DNA of 63,245 bases from an uncultured Ignavibacteria bacterium (GCA_903862655.1 CAIOZA010000046.1:1-63245); one strand, 5' to 3'. Positions 1 through 9,729 are shown, numbered from the stretch's first letter. Notes: generated by a model from the sequence alone, not told the origin. Program-made: numbers and translations.

Positions 1-67
1 ATATCATTTTTTTTATTTATTTGCATTGAATAAAAGCAAATAAATTAAGATTATACTTAGCAGCAAC

Positions 68-75
68 TAAATTTG
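68..75 (+). promoter_or_regulatory. Possible -7 element (TAnnTTTG type)
   Basis: The octamer TAAATTTG matches the Bacteroidota -7 consensus TAnnTTTG and lies about 80 nt before the porin start. No convincing -33 TTTG is seen at the usual distance, so this is a weak call. Confidence 0.3.
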
Positions 76-156
76 CTTTTTAAATATGTTATCAAGGTCA
101 TATAATATTGCTTAATAATCGATTTTTTCACATTTTTTACTAATAGGAGTTTTTCT

Positions 157-1401
157 ATGAAGAAACTGCTGACAGGAATACTTTTGGTTGTCGCGATGTG
201 TGGCAATCTTCTATCCGGTGGCTTTCAGATTAACGATCAATCAGCACGTTCGGTTGGTATGGGCTTTTCGACCATAGCCAATATATCTGACCCATCATCA
301 ATTTTCTACAATCCAGCTGCAATGGTTGACATTCCGTCCAACCTAGCAATATCAGTAGGAGCATGCTACATCATGCCGGGTGCTAAATTCACAGGTATTA
401 CATCTTTAAATCAGCAGAACACAACTGCAGCTGAATCGTGGAACTTCCTCATTCCAAATGTTTATATAGCATGGAAAACACCAATAAAAGGTTTATCCTT
501 AGGTGCCGGTGTGTTTGCTCCCTTCGGACTTGGTACTCGCTGGCCCAGCCAGTGGATGGGAAGATTTTCCGCACTTGAGACTTATCTTCAGACATTGGAA
601 ATAAATCCGAATGTTGCTTATGGTTTTGATCTTGCATCAATGCCCATATCCGTTTCTGCGGGCTTTGGTTATGTTATGGGAAATGTAGAGATGAAACAGG
701 CTATTTCCACCTTCACACCCGAGCCTTTGTTAGACCTAAAGGGTGACGGTACGGGAACAACGTACAATTTTGGTTTAAATATAGGACTAATGAAGAATCT
801 TAAACTTGGTGCTTCATACCGTCACAATATTGAAATTGAATATTCAGGCGATGTTACTTATCAAAACACAACAGGACTTGATGCACTCTTTGCACCAACA
901 ACAGGCGGAACAAAAATAAAATTCCCTAATGACCTCAGAATTGGAGTTGCTTATGAACTTCTTAATAATTTATGGATTGAAGCCGGAATCAATTCAGTCG
1001 GATGGTCCTCTTATGATTCGTTAAATATAACTTTCGATAAAATGCCGGGTAATCCCGCCGCTAGTTATACAAAAAAAACTGCTAGAGACTATAAGAATGC
1101 TATGATTTATCGCATTGGCGGTGAATACAAATACAGCGACAACCTAACATTGAGATTAGGCTGTTATTATGATCCACTTGCTGTAGATGTAGATAATATT
1201 GAACCGGTTCTTCCAGAAGGAAACCGTATCGGTTTATCTTTTGGATTTGGATACAATCTGAATAAGAATTTCTCTGTTGACTTCGGTTATCTTGGAATCA
1301 TGGGTTCTCAATCAGAAGTTAAAGCTAATCCAAACGGATTCAATGGTATATATAATACCTGGGCAAATGTCCTTTCACTTTCAGTTAACGTTCACCTATA
1401 A
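157..1401 (+). CDS. FadL/OMPP1-family outer-membrane transport protein
   Basis: Outer-membrane beta-barrel of the FadL/TodX family, which imports hydrophobic compounds such as long-chain fatty acids. After a signal peptide of about 20 residues, the mature N-terminus reads GGFQINDQSARSVGMG. It is followed by the family hallmark DPSSIFYNPAAM (about residues 45-56), the hatch region seen in FadL homologues. The rest alternates short beta strands and ends in a hydrophobic strand (SLSVNVHL) suited to barrel assembly. The 414-residue length fits the family. A clear AGGAG precedes the ATG by 9 nt. The next gene follows after 15 nt, so the two are probably co-transcribed. The substrate cannot be told from sequence. 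Confidence 0.9.
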   Translation: MKKLLTGILLVVAMCGNLLSGGFQINDQSARSVGMGFSTIANISDPSSIFYNPAAMVDIPSNLAISVGACYIMPGAKFTGITSLNQQNTTAAESWNFLIPNVYIAWKTPIKGLSLGAGVFAPFGLGTRWPSQWMGRFSALETYLQTLEINPNVAYGFDLASMPISVSAGFGYVMGNVEMKQAISTFTPEPLLDLKGDGTGTTYNFGLNIGLMKNLKLGASYRHNIEIEYSGDVTYQNTTGLDALFAPTTGGTKIKFPNDLRIGVAYELLNNLWIEAGINSVGWSSYDSLNITFDKMPGNPAASYTKKTARDYKNAMIYRIGGEYKYSDNLTLRLGCYYDPLAVDVDNIEPVLPEGNRIGLSFGFGYNLNKNFSVDFGYLGIMGSQSEVKANPNGFNGIYNTWANVLSLSVNVHL

Positions 1402-1416
1402 TCAAGAGATAATAAA

Positions 1417-2751
1417 ATGAAAAAATTACAAATATTCCTTGTCGCTTCTATTATATTCGCTCTGGTAGCTTGTGAACCGAAGATTAACACACCAATCGGT
1501 ACTAAGAGTTTAGGCACACTTGGGACGGATAACAAATCATTAGTTTACGTAGCTCTTGGAACTTCAATTTCTGCAGGTTCTCAGAGTTATGCAATCTTCC
1601 CAGAAGCAACCAAATACTGCTTCCCAAATTTACTTGCTACTCAAATGGGAGTATCGAACTTTGTTCAGCCTGATTATGCCGAACCAGGACTTGGACTCAA
1701 GTATGTTCTTAAGGGATTTACCTCGGCCGGACTTCCGATTTTGACAATGGTTAAACTCGATGGAGCCGTGAATAATGCCAATTATGCAAAACCATATAAT
1801 AATCTTGCCGTTTGGGGTGCTGTCGCTTACGATTTGATAGATACCTCAAGTTTTGCAGAAAGAGGAAGAACCAGAGATAATCCGTATTACGTTCCTGTCC
1901 TCCGCAATCCACAGTTAGGTGCATCGATGGTGGATCAGGCAATTGCATTGAATCCAAATCTAATTACATTAGAAATGGGTGCCAACGACGTGCTTGGCTT
2001 TGCAAAATCTGGTGGTGCTATGTCAACAACTTACGTAAACGGCGAAGCAATTCCTACACCCACAGCAGCAATGCAGCAAATAATCGGTGGAGCTTTAATG
2101 AAACTTACAAAAGCATTACCAAACACAAAGATCATTTTGTTTACCGTTCCCAATGTAATTGGAGTACCGTTCTTCAATACAGTACCATGGAATGCCCTTC
2201 TGATTGATGCAAAAACTGCAGCTTTACTTAATGGTGCTTATGCAAAAGCCGGTTTTACTTTCAATGCAGGAGCAAATGGTTTTGTAGCTATGTCACCAAA
2301 ATCACCGGGTGGCCTTCGTCAGCTTACGGCAGAAGATTATCTGCTTCTATCAGTTCCACAAGATTCATTAAAAGCGGGTTGGGGATCAATGAAGCCAATT
2401 CCCAATCAATACGTTCTGGATAAATTAGAAGCTGAGGTAGTAGCGAAAGCTGTTACAGATTACAATGCAATGATCAATGGCTTGAAATCTATTTCAAACA
2501 ATATCTATATATTTGACCTAGATCAAATGCTGAATAATGCCATAAAATATGGTTATGCTGTCCCTGGTGGTACAAAAATGTCAAGTAAATTCATATCAGG
2601 TGAAATGTTCAGTCTTGATGGATTCCATCCGACGTCGAGAGGTCAGGGAGCAGTTGCCAATGAATTAATAAAGTATATCAATCTTACATTCGGAGCCGAT
2701 ATTCCTTTGGTTAATATCCAGAGTTTACCTCCAAATTATGTAAATCCATAA
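1417..2751 (+). CDS. SGNH/GDSL-family hydrolase, lipoprotein
   Basis: Predicted lipid-anchored esterase/lipase of the SGNH superfamily. A short signal peptide ends in the lipobox LVAC with Cys19. Block I is ALGTSISAG (residues 46-54), in which the usual GDS is GTS but the nucleophilic Ser50 remains. Block III is GANDVL near residue 189. Block V is DGFHPT (Asp401, His404), supplying the catalytic Asp-His pair. At 444 residues it is longer than minimal SGNH enzymes. Placed 15 nt after the FadL-type porin, it may release fatty acids or similar hydrophobic products for that porin; this is inference from context. Start supported by AGAG 8 nt upstream. Confidence 0.85.
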   Translation: MKKLQIFLVASIIFALVACEPKINTPIGTKSLGTLGTDNKSLVYVALGTSISAGSQSYAIFPEATKYCFPNLLATQMGVSNFVQPDYAEPGLGLKYVLKGFTSAGLPILTMVKLDGAVNNANYAKPYNNLAVWGAVAYDLIDTSSFAERGRTRDNPYYVPVLRNPQLGASMVDQAIALNPNLITLEMGANDVLGFAKSGGAMSTTYVNGEAIPTPTAAMQQIIGGALMKLTKALPNTKIILFTVPNVIGVPFFNTVPWNALLIDAKTAALLNGAYAKAGFTFNAGANGFVAMSPKSPGGLRQLTAEDYLLLSVPQDSLKAGWGSMKPIPNQYVLDKLEAEVVAKAVTDYNAMINGLKSISNNIYIFDLDQMLNNAIKYGYAVPGGTKMSSKFISGEMFSLDGFHPTSRGQGAVANELIKYINLTFGADIPLVNIQSLPPNYVNP

Positions 2752-2773
2752 TATTTGCGAAAGTTGAAATAGA

Positions 2774-2804
2774 AGCTCTGATTTTACAATCAGGGCTTTT
2801 TTTT
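2774..2804 (+). terminator. Rho-independent terminator
   Basis: A 10-bp stem (AGCTCTGATT pairing with AATCAGGGCT, one G-U) with a TTAC loop is followed by eight T residues. It ends the porin-hydrolase operon. Confidence 0.88.
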
Positions 2805-2859
2805 ATTTCTTTAACATATTATTTATTAGTAATTATTTTTTTCACATTATTTTTTTGAA

Positions 2860-2867
2860 TATATTTG
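2860..2867 (+). promoter_or_regulatory. Possible -7 element
   Basis: TATATTTG matches TAnnTTTG about 40 nt before the first of the two paralogous genes. A -33 element is not clear. Confidence 0.4.
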
Positions 2868-2908
2868 TTATGAAAAATCATACAAGCAAAGATTATCGGG
2901 AGCCATGA

Positions 2909-4357
2909 ATGAAATTTATTCTAATTTGCCTCCTATTCATTGTCAATTTGTCTAAAGCTCAGATTGAAGACAAGTTCATTAATCTGAATAATGATTCTAG
3001 CTTCTCATTCAATAGTGCTTTCAATCAGAAATATCAGCTATTCCCAAAGCTTACTGATATTTATCAGGGATTTCTGGTTAAACCATACTTGAGGCAAGGC
3101 TACTACTCATGGCTTCAATTTAAGCAAGATGATTATTTGAAGGATACAATTATCTGGATTGATAAATCATCAGTTCAGTCAATCTTAAATAAAATTCCTG
3201 ATGGTAAAAGACTTCTTACAGATAGTACTAAGATAGACTATGTTCTTACCGGTAGAGCAAAAATGCTCTCATTCATGAATAAACGAAAAGAAATTGAAAT
3301 CGACACTAGTATATCTAAATCTAAAAAATTAACTGATTCTATTACTATATTCAATGATGATTTTGCCTGGGATTACACAAAATTTAACAGACTTATCAAG
3401 GATGAAGACTGGGAGATAGTTACTGATACTGCTAGTTTTAAAGATGTTGCTTTGAAAGGGAAAATCAGAAACAAACTAGTAATAACAAGAGATCTTAATT
3501 CCAGAATTCTTGAAATAAATAAGATTTCTTCAATAAAACACAAGGGAACAAATCTTTGGTTTCTGGGAACAATTCTTGGGATACCGGCAGGAGTTTTAGT
3601 CGGTGGTTTGATTGGAGCATTGTCTGCTGGGAATGATCACGGAGATTTTGCCGGATTGGTGGGATTTGTCACAGGTGGAGCAATTGGCGGTGTAGTAGGT
3701 GGAATAACAGGTGGTATCTTGTTCGATAAAATAAATACAGATACTGAAATAAAACTCAAATCATCGGATCCTTATGATAAATATTTTGAACTGGACAGAA
3801 AGACATATTTCACCCTTCAAGAATTAGCACCAGATTCTGGACTAAAAGTTTATAGTTATACTGATACCGTTTCAAGGCAATTAGCAAAACAAGAAGAGTT
3901 ACTCCTGACCGACAAGGAAGTTCGTAAACAAAACGAACTGAACAGACCGCAGTTCAGCTTGGGTGCAGGATTTTTTAAACCACTCAATTTTAATCTGAAT
4001 CTGTTATTCTATTTTAATGACTATCTAGGCTTTAGTTATACCGGTTTTCCTGTTGCCTTCGGTGCAAATGATAATGTCGATTGTTCACGGTTTGGTGCGT
4101 TCTACCGCATACATGCAAAGAAGAATTTCTTTGATAATGCCGGAATTCATTATAGCCAGAGAAGCGAGTATAGTTATTATTATCCAGAAACTAAAAAAAT
4201 AAAACGAAACTACAGTGAAGTTGGAGTATTTTACGATGCTTCATTGTATGGTGTATATATTATGATTGGGCTGAATTATATCACATCAAAAGATCAAAAC
4301 TATTATATTGAGAGACTCTCGGTCACTCTACAAATAGGCTATAGATATACGTTTTGA
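2909..4357 (+). CDS. Envelope protein of unknown function (paralogue A)
   Basis: Not recognised. It has a signal peptide of about 17 residues ending KAQ. The N-terminal domain is conserved with the next gene (KYQLFP, YQGF, KPYLRQGYY, WLQFKQD). A hydrophobic Gly/Ala-rich hairpin with glycine-zipper character follows (about residues 218-272), then the motif YFELDRKTYF. The C-terminal 130 residues have alternating aromatic strands and end in IGYRYTF, as in small outer-membrane barrels. The likely location is therefore the outer membrane, with a periplasmic N-terminal part. GGGAG lies 5 nt before the ATG. It is 22 nt from its paralogue, so the pair is probably one transcript. Function unknown. 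Confidence 0.75.
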   Translation: MKFILICLLFIVNLSKAQIEDKFINLNNDSSFSFNSAFNQKYQLFPKLTDIYQGFLVKPYLRQGYYSWLQFKQDDYLKDTIIWIDKSSVQSILNKIPDGKRLLTDSTKIDYVLTGRAKMLSFMNKRKEIEIDTSISKSKKLTDSITIFNDDFAWDYTKFNRLIKDEDWEIVTDTASFKDVALKGKIRNKLVITRDLNSRILEINKISSIKHKGTNLWFLGTILGIPAGVLVGGLIGALSAGNDHGDFAGLVGFVTGGAIGGVVGGITGGILFDKINTDTEIKLKSSDPYDKYFELDRKTYFTLQELAPDSGLKVYSYTDTVSRQLAKQEELLLTDKEVRKQNELNRPQFSLGAGFFKPLNFNLNLLFYFNDYLGFSYTGFPVAFGANDNVDCSRFGAFYRIHAKKNFFDNAGIHYSQRSEYSYYYPETKKIKRNYSEVGVFYDASLYGVYIMIGLNYITSKDQNYYIERLSVTLQIGYRYTF

Positions 4358-4379
4358 TAAATATTATCAGGAGCTATAA

Positions 4380-5855
4380 ATGAAAAAAATACTTCTTATT
4401 TGCTTAATAATCTCAGTCAATTTGCTCAATGCCCAAATTGATGATAAGTTCATTGTTTTGGACAAAGAATCCAATTACTCTTTTAAAGCTGGTTTCAATC
4501 AGAAGTATCAGCTTTTCCCACAGTTTAATAATCTTTATCAGGGATTCATAGTTAAACCTTTTGAGCGTCAGGGATATTATGCTTGGCTTCAACTGAAGCA
4601 GGATGGAGCACTGAGGGATACAATAGTCTGGTTGGGAGCAAATGATATTAATTCTATTTTTAAAGGTATTCCTGAAGCAATAAATAGGATTGATTCAAAC
4701 TTGGTTTATAATGACGTGATTAACAGGGCAAAATACTTGTCGGTGATGAATGCCAGAAGTAACAGAATATTAACCGATGAGTATAAGTCTACTAATGATG
4801 GCTATGCTCAGCATGATACAACGATAAGATATAACTTGGATTATTCTGATGAAAAGGAACTACGACAGAGGAATCTGATGGATCCACGCTGGACATTCAC
4901 AACAGATAAACTAATATTAGAAAAATTCTCTATCATTGGAAAAAGCGGTAATGAACTAATCATTCATAAGAATGACGATTACAGATCGATTAGAATAAAT
5001 GAAATCCAAAATATTAAATTCAAAGCTCCAAGCCAGGCATTGCTGGGGATTCTTGTTGGGATTCCAGTCGGAGGGATGGTCGGTTATGGTGTAGGAACTA
5101 TGATAATTAAAAGACCAACTAGTTCTTATCTTGATTTTACAGAGGTTGGATATGTGCTTTGCTCTATTGGAGGTGCTGCTTTATGTGCTACTGTTGGAGG
5201 GATAGTAGCCAATGTATTGTCTAAACGACCTGATATTGATATTGAAGGTGCCACCGAGTATGATCGTTACTTTGATTTTGACAGGAAAACATATTTTTCC
5301 ATTCCCGAAATCAAGGTTGATTCATCTGTAAAGGCAAAAATTCTTGTTGAATCTGGCATTAATGGGGTAACTAAAGACCAAGACTTATTCTTAAGGGATT
5401 CACCAAAACCAAAAGTCAGACCGGTTGACACAACTATAGTCAGCTTTGGAGTAGGTTTAGTCGATCCATTGTTGGTCAATTTTCATTTCCAGTTCTATCT
5501 TGACGAAAATGTCGGTGTATTATATACAGGATTACCTTTCGCTTTCTCGCTAAACGACAACGAGGAATCTTCGAGATTAGGGTTTTTCTATAGGATTTAT
5601 CATAACTATAAGTTCAGACATAATGTAGGTATAACATTGGGTTTTGGCAGATATAAGACCTATGGTTCCGATTATTATAATCTGGCATCCGATTTCGCTC
5701 CTTTTACAGAAGTCGGTGCATTCTATGAAATTTCATTTTATGGATTTTTTGGAATGGGTGGAATATACTACAGATTCCAAGGCAGCAATACCTATGGTCA
5801 GACGATAAATTATTCACCTATTAATCTGCAAATTGGTTATAGATTTACGATATGA
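4380..5855 (+). CDS. Envelope protein of unknown function (paralogue B)
   Basis: A tandem paralogue of the preceding gene with the same layout: signal peptide (LNAQ), an N-terminal domain with KYQLFP, YQGF and RQGYY, a central Gly-rich hydrophobic hairpin (about residues 218-280), the motif YFDFDRKTYFS and a C-terminal barrel-like region ending IGYRFTI. An AGGAG ribosome site lies 7 nt before the ATG. The middle part between the N-terminal domain and the hairpin is poorly conserved between the copies, while the ends match well, so the duplication is old. No known family was recognised. Confidence 0.75.
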   Translation: MKKILLICLIISVNLLNAQIDDKFIVLDKESNYSFKAGFNQKYQLFPQFNNLYQGFIVKPFERQGYYAWLQLKQDGALRDTIVWLGANDINSIFKGIPEAINRIDSNLVYNDVINRAKYLSVMNARSNRILTDEYKSTNDGYAQHDTTIRYNLDYSDEKELRQRNLMDPRWTFTTDKLILEKFSIIGKSGNELIIHKNDDYRSIRINEIQNIKFKAPSQALLGILVGIPVGGMVGYGVGTMIIKRPTSSYLDFTEVGYVLCSIGGAALCATVGGIVANVLSKRPDIDIEGATEYDRYFDFDRKTYFSIPEIKVDSSVKAKILVESGINGVTKDQDLFLRDSPKPKVRPVDTTIVSFGVGLVDPLLVNFHFQFYLDENVGVLYTGLPFAFSLNDNEESSRLGFFYRIYHNYKFRHNVGITLGFGRYKTYGSDYYNLASDFAPFTEVGAFYEISFYGFFGMGGIYYRFQGSNTYGQTINYSPINLQIGYRFTI

Positions 5856-5941
5856 TAATGCAGAAAAATTCTTACATTTTGATAATATAGTTTATTATTT
5901 TCTACTTAGCTCAATTTTGAAATCTCAAGCTGAAGAATGCA

Positions 5942-5974
5942 AAAGGACACGGAATCACTCGTGTCCTTTAAAAA
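5942..5974. terminator. Bidirectional terminator
   Basis: A perfect 10-bp stem (AAAGGACACG with CGTGTCCTTT) sits between converging genes, with A-rich and T-rich flanks on both sides. It can serve the paralogue pair on the plus strand and the kelch gene on the minus strand. Confidence 0.75.
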
Positions 5975-5994
5975 TTATTGAAATTTAGTGTTGT

Positions 5995-8900
5995 TTATTT
6001 AATTAATTTCAGATTCAATACTTTGCTTACTCCATTGCAAGTTAATACGCAAACATAATATCCGGATGAATTATCTTTGGGATAAAATGTATAATAATAT
6101 GTTCCTTTCGTATAACGTGATGAGATTGCATTTTCGATTAGTCTGCCGGCACCGTCATAGAAATTAAGAGCAACATCGGATTCCTGATTAAGAGTGTATT
6201 TTACAACTGTACCATCGGTGAATGGATTTGGATAATTCGGGAATAATTCAAATGCATCCAATTCGCTTTGCAGTCTATTATGCTCGGCATCTCCATTATT
6301 ATCGTTATTAACTGATTCATCCGAATTAACATCTTCAGCAGAGATAAGCTCTTTCATTGATGAACCCATAATACGCCAGGTTTCAATTTCTTTGTAATTT
6401 TCAGTAGCTTTAACCTCAATATATTTTATTTTGTCACCCGGTGATGTAATCAATGGAAGAATATCGCCTTCACTCCATCTGAAATAATAGAAATTCTTTG
6501 TGCTGCCACCGACAGTTACTTTATGTAATCTGCTCCATGATTTATTCACAGGTTCCTTTTCAGAATGAGGTGATCCATTGAACCACATGCGGACAGGAAA
6601 ATCCTTTCCATTTTTGTTTCTTTTGACTGAAATTTTACAATAAAGATAATCATTTGGTGCAAATGTTATATTCTTCAGATTAGGAAGAGGAATCGTATAT
6701 TGAGATGAATTCTTTTCACCTTCATGTCCATGTCCTTGTTGATTTAACAATTCACTTTCCATGATTTTATTGCGTTCACTCGTACCATTTTTGAAGAGTT
6801 CAACCTTAATATTGACTTTATGGTCACAGCTTCTATGGTGGGGTGAGCACTTTTTATAATGCTTTCCTTTTTTATCATCAGTCTGCGTACTTAGGCATAA
6901 TTCAACAGGACCAATTTCGTTAAGAACAAGCTTCATTTGCAAAGTAGCATCTCGAGAAGCAATCGATCCACAGGTATTTGTGAGCACTGCATGATACATT
7001 TCCATGTTTTGCTTGATAGACACATTTTTAATGGTTAATGTTGCTGCTGTGGCACCAGCAATATTCGACCAGTTTGCTCCCTTATCTGTGCTTTTTTGCC
7101 ACTGAATTGCCGGTGTTGGAATTCCTGACCCCTCAACAGTAAATGTAACATCTGATCCGATTAGAGCAATATTGAGTTCATTAGGTTCTTTTGTAACTTC
7201 AGGCATCGTATTTACATTCAATGAAGCTGGAGAGGAAGTTGCACTTTGACCGCAGAAATCTGTGACAACAACATCAAATATCCCGGCATCATCTGAAACG
7301 ACAGAAGGTATTGCAAATAAATTTGTAGTAGCACCGGTTAAATTTACTTTATTTCTCCTCCATTGGTATGCTAAACCATCACCGGATGCATTGACTTTGA
7401 ATGAAACCGATTGATCTTCGCATGTTGTAACATCGGAGGGATTATCAACAATAATAAGTGGAGAAGCACTTTGTACAGTAACGATAGCTTGACCTGTTAC
7501 AGAATTACCATTATTATCTGTCACGATTAAAGCCACAGTTTGTTCACCGATGGAGTTGCAGTCAAATGTGACTATATCTGATAATGGCGAAACAGATTTA
7601 CCAGTCGAAACCGGTTTTTCAGTCGATACAGAAATTGACTTAATGCCACAGGCATCATAGCTTCCATTATTTATATCTTTAGCTGTAATGGTTGCGTTAC
7701 CATTTGATAATGTTACGAGTATATTTTTGGTAATGACAGTCGGGAAAGTGATGTCGGTTACAGCTACGTTCTGTGAACAAGAATAAGTGTTGCCACTATT
7801 GTCAGTTAATGTCCATGCCACAACTGTCGTACCTACCGGGAATTCAGCAGGAGCATTATTAATGCTGGAGACAGGTGAATTATCCGATAATGAAGGAGTT
7901 CCTAAATCAACCTTAGAGGCGGTACAAGAGTTAATATCAGCATTGATACTAATATCAGCGGCACAAACAACAGTAGGTATAATACCGTTAGATTCTGTAG
8001 TAAAGGATATGATCTCTCCATAGGCAGTTCCTACAGAATTAGTTGCATAAGCACGAACATAATAAGTGGTACCAGCAATTAAATCAGTCATACCGCTTGG
8101 AAATTCGCCAATACCGGTTCCGTCACTCGTTAAATTGTCCTCAGTAGTAGGAGTACCGGAAGTATTCCAACAAACTCCTCGGACTGTAACTCCAGCTCCG
8201 CCATCATTTGTAACATTTCCACCGGATATAGCTGTGGTTGAAGTTATGTCTGAAATAGCTGTTGTTGTTACTGTTCCTAAAGTTGTCGGAAAATATAACC
8301 AGGTGTCATTAAGCGGAGCATAATTACCATCCAATCTACCCAATCCACCAAACATTACGACTTTTTTGTTGCCAATATATGCCATTGAATGATAATCCCG
8401 AGCAGATGGATTAGTTTCAGTTGCATTTTGAGTCCACGTCCCATCCGTACCACCACTTAAATCATAGACCCAGCTGTCATTCATTGGTGTGAATGATCCG
8501 TTACCACCAAATAATAAGACTTTATCATTTTCCAGATATGCCAAAGTATTATATGAGCGAGAAGAAGGACTAGTTCCGTTATTATCCTGTGACCAAGTGG
8601 CATCAGTACCATCAGTACCATAGTTATATATCCAAGTGTCATTAAATTCAGAATTTCCTAATCCACCAAACAGCAAGACTTTATAATTACCTATGTAAGC
8701 CATTGAGTGAGAAGACCTTGCAGCTGGGCTTGTACTCATAGATGATTTTGTCCATGTGCTATTGCTTAAATCGAAAATCCAAGTATCATTACAATTACCA
8801 TTCTCATCCCATCCACCAAACATTATAATTATATTGATACCAATATACGACACCGAATGAGAATATCGAGGAGAAGGAATCGTCGTTGAATTAATATTTG

Positions 8901-9273
8901 GCTCATACCAACTCATATCGCTCAAATCAAAAATCCATGTATCATTACAATAACCATTATCATCGAAACCACCAAACATCATCACTTTATCATCACCAAT
9001 ATAAGTCATTGAATGATAAGCCCTTGCTGATGGACTGGTCCCTGTGTTTGCTTGTGTCCACGTATTGGTGCTTGAATCAAATATCCATGTATCATTCAAA
9101 TTAGCCCCAGTTCTACTGCCACCAAACATTATGACGATATTGTCTGCAACATAAGACATAGCATGACCTGCTCGCTCATCAAGTGGCTGTTGACTCTTCC
9201 AATTCTGTGCGTCAGCGTTTAACGCATTAAACAGAATAATTGTAATAACTAATAAGTAAAGCAACTTTTTCAT
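5995..9273 (-). CDS. Secreted kelch/HYR/Ig-like protein with T9SS sorting domain
   Basis: Large surface or secreted protein. After the signal peptide come about six kelch-type repeats (roughly residues 30-330; recurring VIMFGG, NDTWIFD, SARxYHSMxYIG) forming a beta-propeller. Then follow a fibronectin-like segment (VRGVCWNTSG, YYVRAYATNSVGTAYGE), an HYR domain with paired cysteines, two Ig-like domains with YQWRRN and IQWQKS cores, and an unusual His/Cys/Lys-rich stretch (KHYKKCSPHHRSCDH). The end is a type A sorting domain (NYPNPFTDGT to LNLKLIK). The start is the ATG at 9271-9273 with GGGAG upstream; a TTG four codons earlier overlaps that site. The ligand is unknown. Confidence 0.88.
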   Translation of the reverse strand: MKKLLYLLVITIILFNALNADAQNWKSQQPLDERAGHAMSYVADNIVIMFGGSRTGANLNDTWIFDSSTNTWTQANTGTSPSARAYHSMTYIGDDKVMMFGGFDDNGYCNDTWIFDLSDMSWYEPNINSTTIPSPRYSHSVSYIGINIIIMFGGWDENGNCNDTWIFDLSNSTWTKSSMSTSPAARSSHSMAYIGNYKVLLFGGLGNSEFNDTWIYNYGTDGTDATWSQDNNGTSPSSRSYNTLAYLENDKVLLFGGNGSFTPMNDSWVYDLSGGTDGTWTQNATETNPSARDYHSMAYIGNKKVVMFGGLGRLDGNYAPLNDTWLYFPTTLGTVTTTAISDITSTTAISGGNVTNDGGAGVTVRGVCWNTSGTPTTEDNLTSDGTGIGEFPSGMTDLIAGTTYYVRAYATNSVGTAYGEIISFTTESNGIIPTVVCAADISINADINSCTASKVDLGTPSLSDNSPVSSINNAPAEFPVGTTVVAWTLTDNSGNTYSCSQNVAVTDITFPTVITKNILVTLSNGNATITAKDINNGSYDACGIKSISVSTEKPVSTGKSVSPLSDIVTFDCNSIGEQTVALIVTDNNGNSVTGQAIVTVQSASPLIIVDNPSDVTTCEDQSVSFKVNASGDGLAYQWRRNKVNLTGATTNLFAIPSVVSDDAGIFDVVVTDFCGQSATSSPASLNVNTMPEVTKEPNELNIALIGSDVTFTVEGSGIPTPAIQWQKSTDKGANWSNIAGATAATLTIKNVSIKQNMEMYHAVLTNTCGSIASRDATLQMKLVLNEIGPVELCLSTQTDDKKGKHYKKCSPHHRSCDHKVNIKVELFKNGTSERNKIMESELLNQQGHGHEGEKNSSQYTIPLPNLKNITFAPNDYLYCKISVKRNKNGKDFPVRMWFNGSPHSEKEPVNKSWSRLHKVTVGGSTKNFYYFRWSEGDILPLITSPGDKIKYIEVKATENYKEIETWRIMGSSMKELISAEDVNSDESVNNDNNGDAEHNRLQSELDAFELFPNYPNPFTDGTVVKYTLNQESDVALNFYDGAGRLIENAISSRYTKGTYYYTFYPKDNSSGYYVCVLTCNGVSKVLNLKLIK

Positions 9274-9405
9274 AAATACTCCCAATGTATAATTTATATT
9301 CTAATTTCTAATTTAAATTTGATTAATAATATTAAACTTATTATAAATTTAACTATCTACAATATCGGCAGCAATATCTAACAAATTAGTTAAAAAATTC
9401 AATAT

Positions 9406-9417
9406 AATTAGCTAATT
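9406..9417. promoter_or_regulatory. Palindrome 1 (AATTAGCTAATT)
   Basis: A perfect 12-bp palindrome in the 475-bp gap upstream of the kelch gene. It shares an AGCTA core with two further palindromes at about 130-bp intervals. This could be an operator, but that is inference. Confidence 0.35.
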
Positions 9418-9531
9418 GAGTCTTATTTTTGAATACTTTATATGAAATTTTTAAAATATAGGCTTATTACTTGCTATTCGAGCTAATAAAATTTAAGAAT
9501 TTATAAATTTAATACCTCTAAGGGAACATTA

Positions 9532-9545
9532 ATTAGCTAGCTAAT
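9532..9545. promoter_or_regulatory. Palindrome 2 (ATTAGCTAGCTAAT)
   Basis: A perfect 14-bp palindrome, 126 bp from palindrome 1 and on the upstream side of the kelch gene. It is the best copy of the motif. The rest of the gap from 9274 to 9693 is AT-rich and shows no gene. Confidence 0.4.
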
Positions 9546-9663
9546 ATAGACTGCATATCAATTCCTATGGTCTAACGTGGCATCTATTGCAATTATAAGT
9601 ATATTTGAAATATTTAAGGGATATTCAAATATTCAGCAAATAATTATAAATTTGCAAAATATA

Positions 9664-9676
9664 TTGGCTAGCTAAT
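9664..9676. promoter_or_regulatory. Palindrome 3 (TTGGCTAGCTAAT)
   Basis: A third copy of the GCTAGCTAA motif, with one mismatch in its left arm, lying between palindrome 2 and the glnA terminator. Confidence 0.35.
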
Positions 9677-9693
9677 CGTGATTTTGCCAAAAA

Positions 9694-9729
9694 AAAAGGA
9701 CATTGCTGCACATTTGGCAATGTCCTTTT
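9694..9729 (-). terminator. Terminator of glnA
   Basis: A perfect 13-bp stem (AAAAGGACATTGC with GCAATGTCCTTTT) lies 20 nt past the glnA stop, followed on the minus strand by a long T run (plus-strand A run 9689-9697). Confidence 0.88.
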
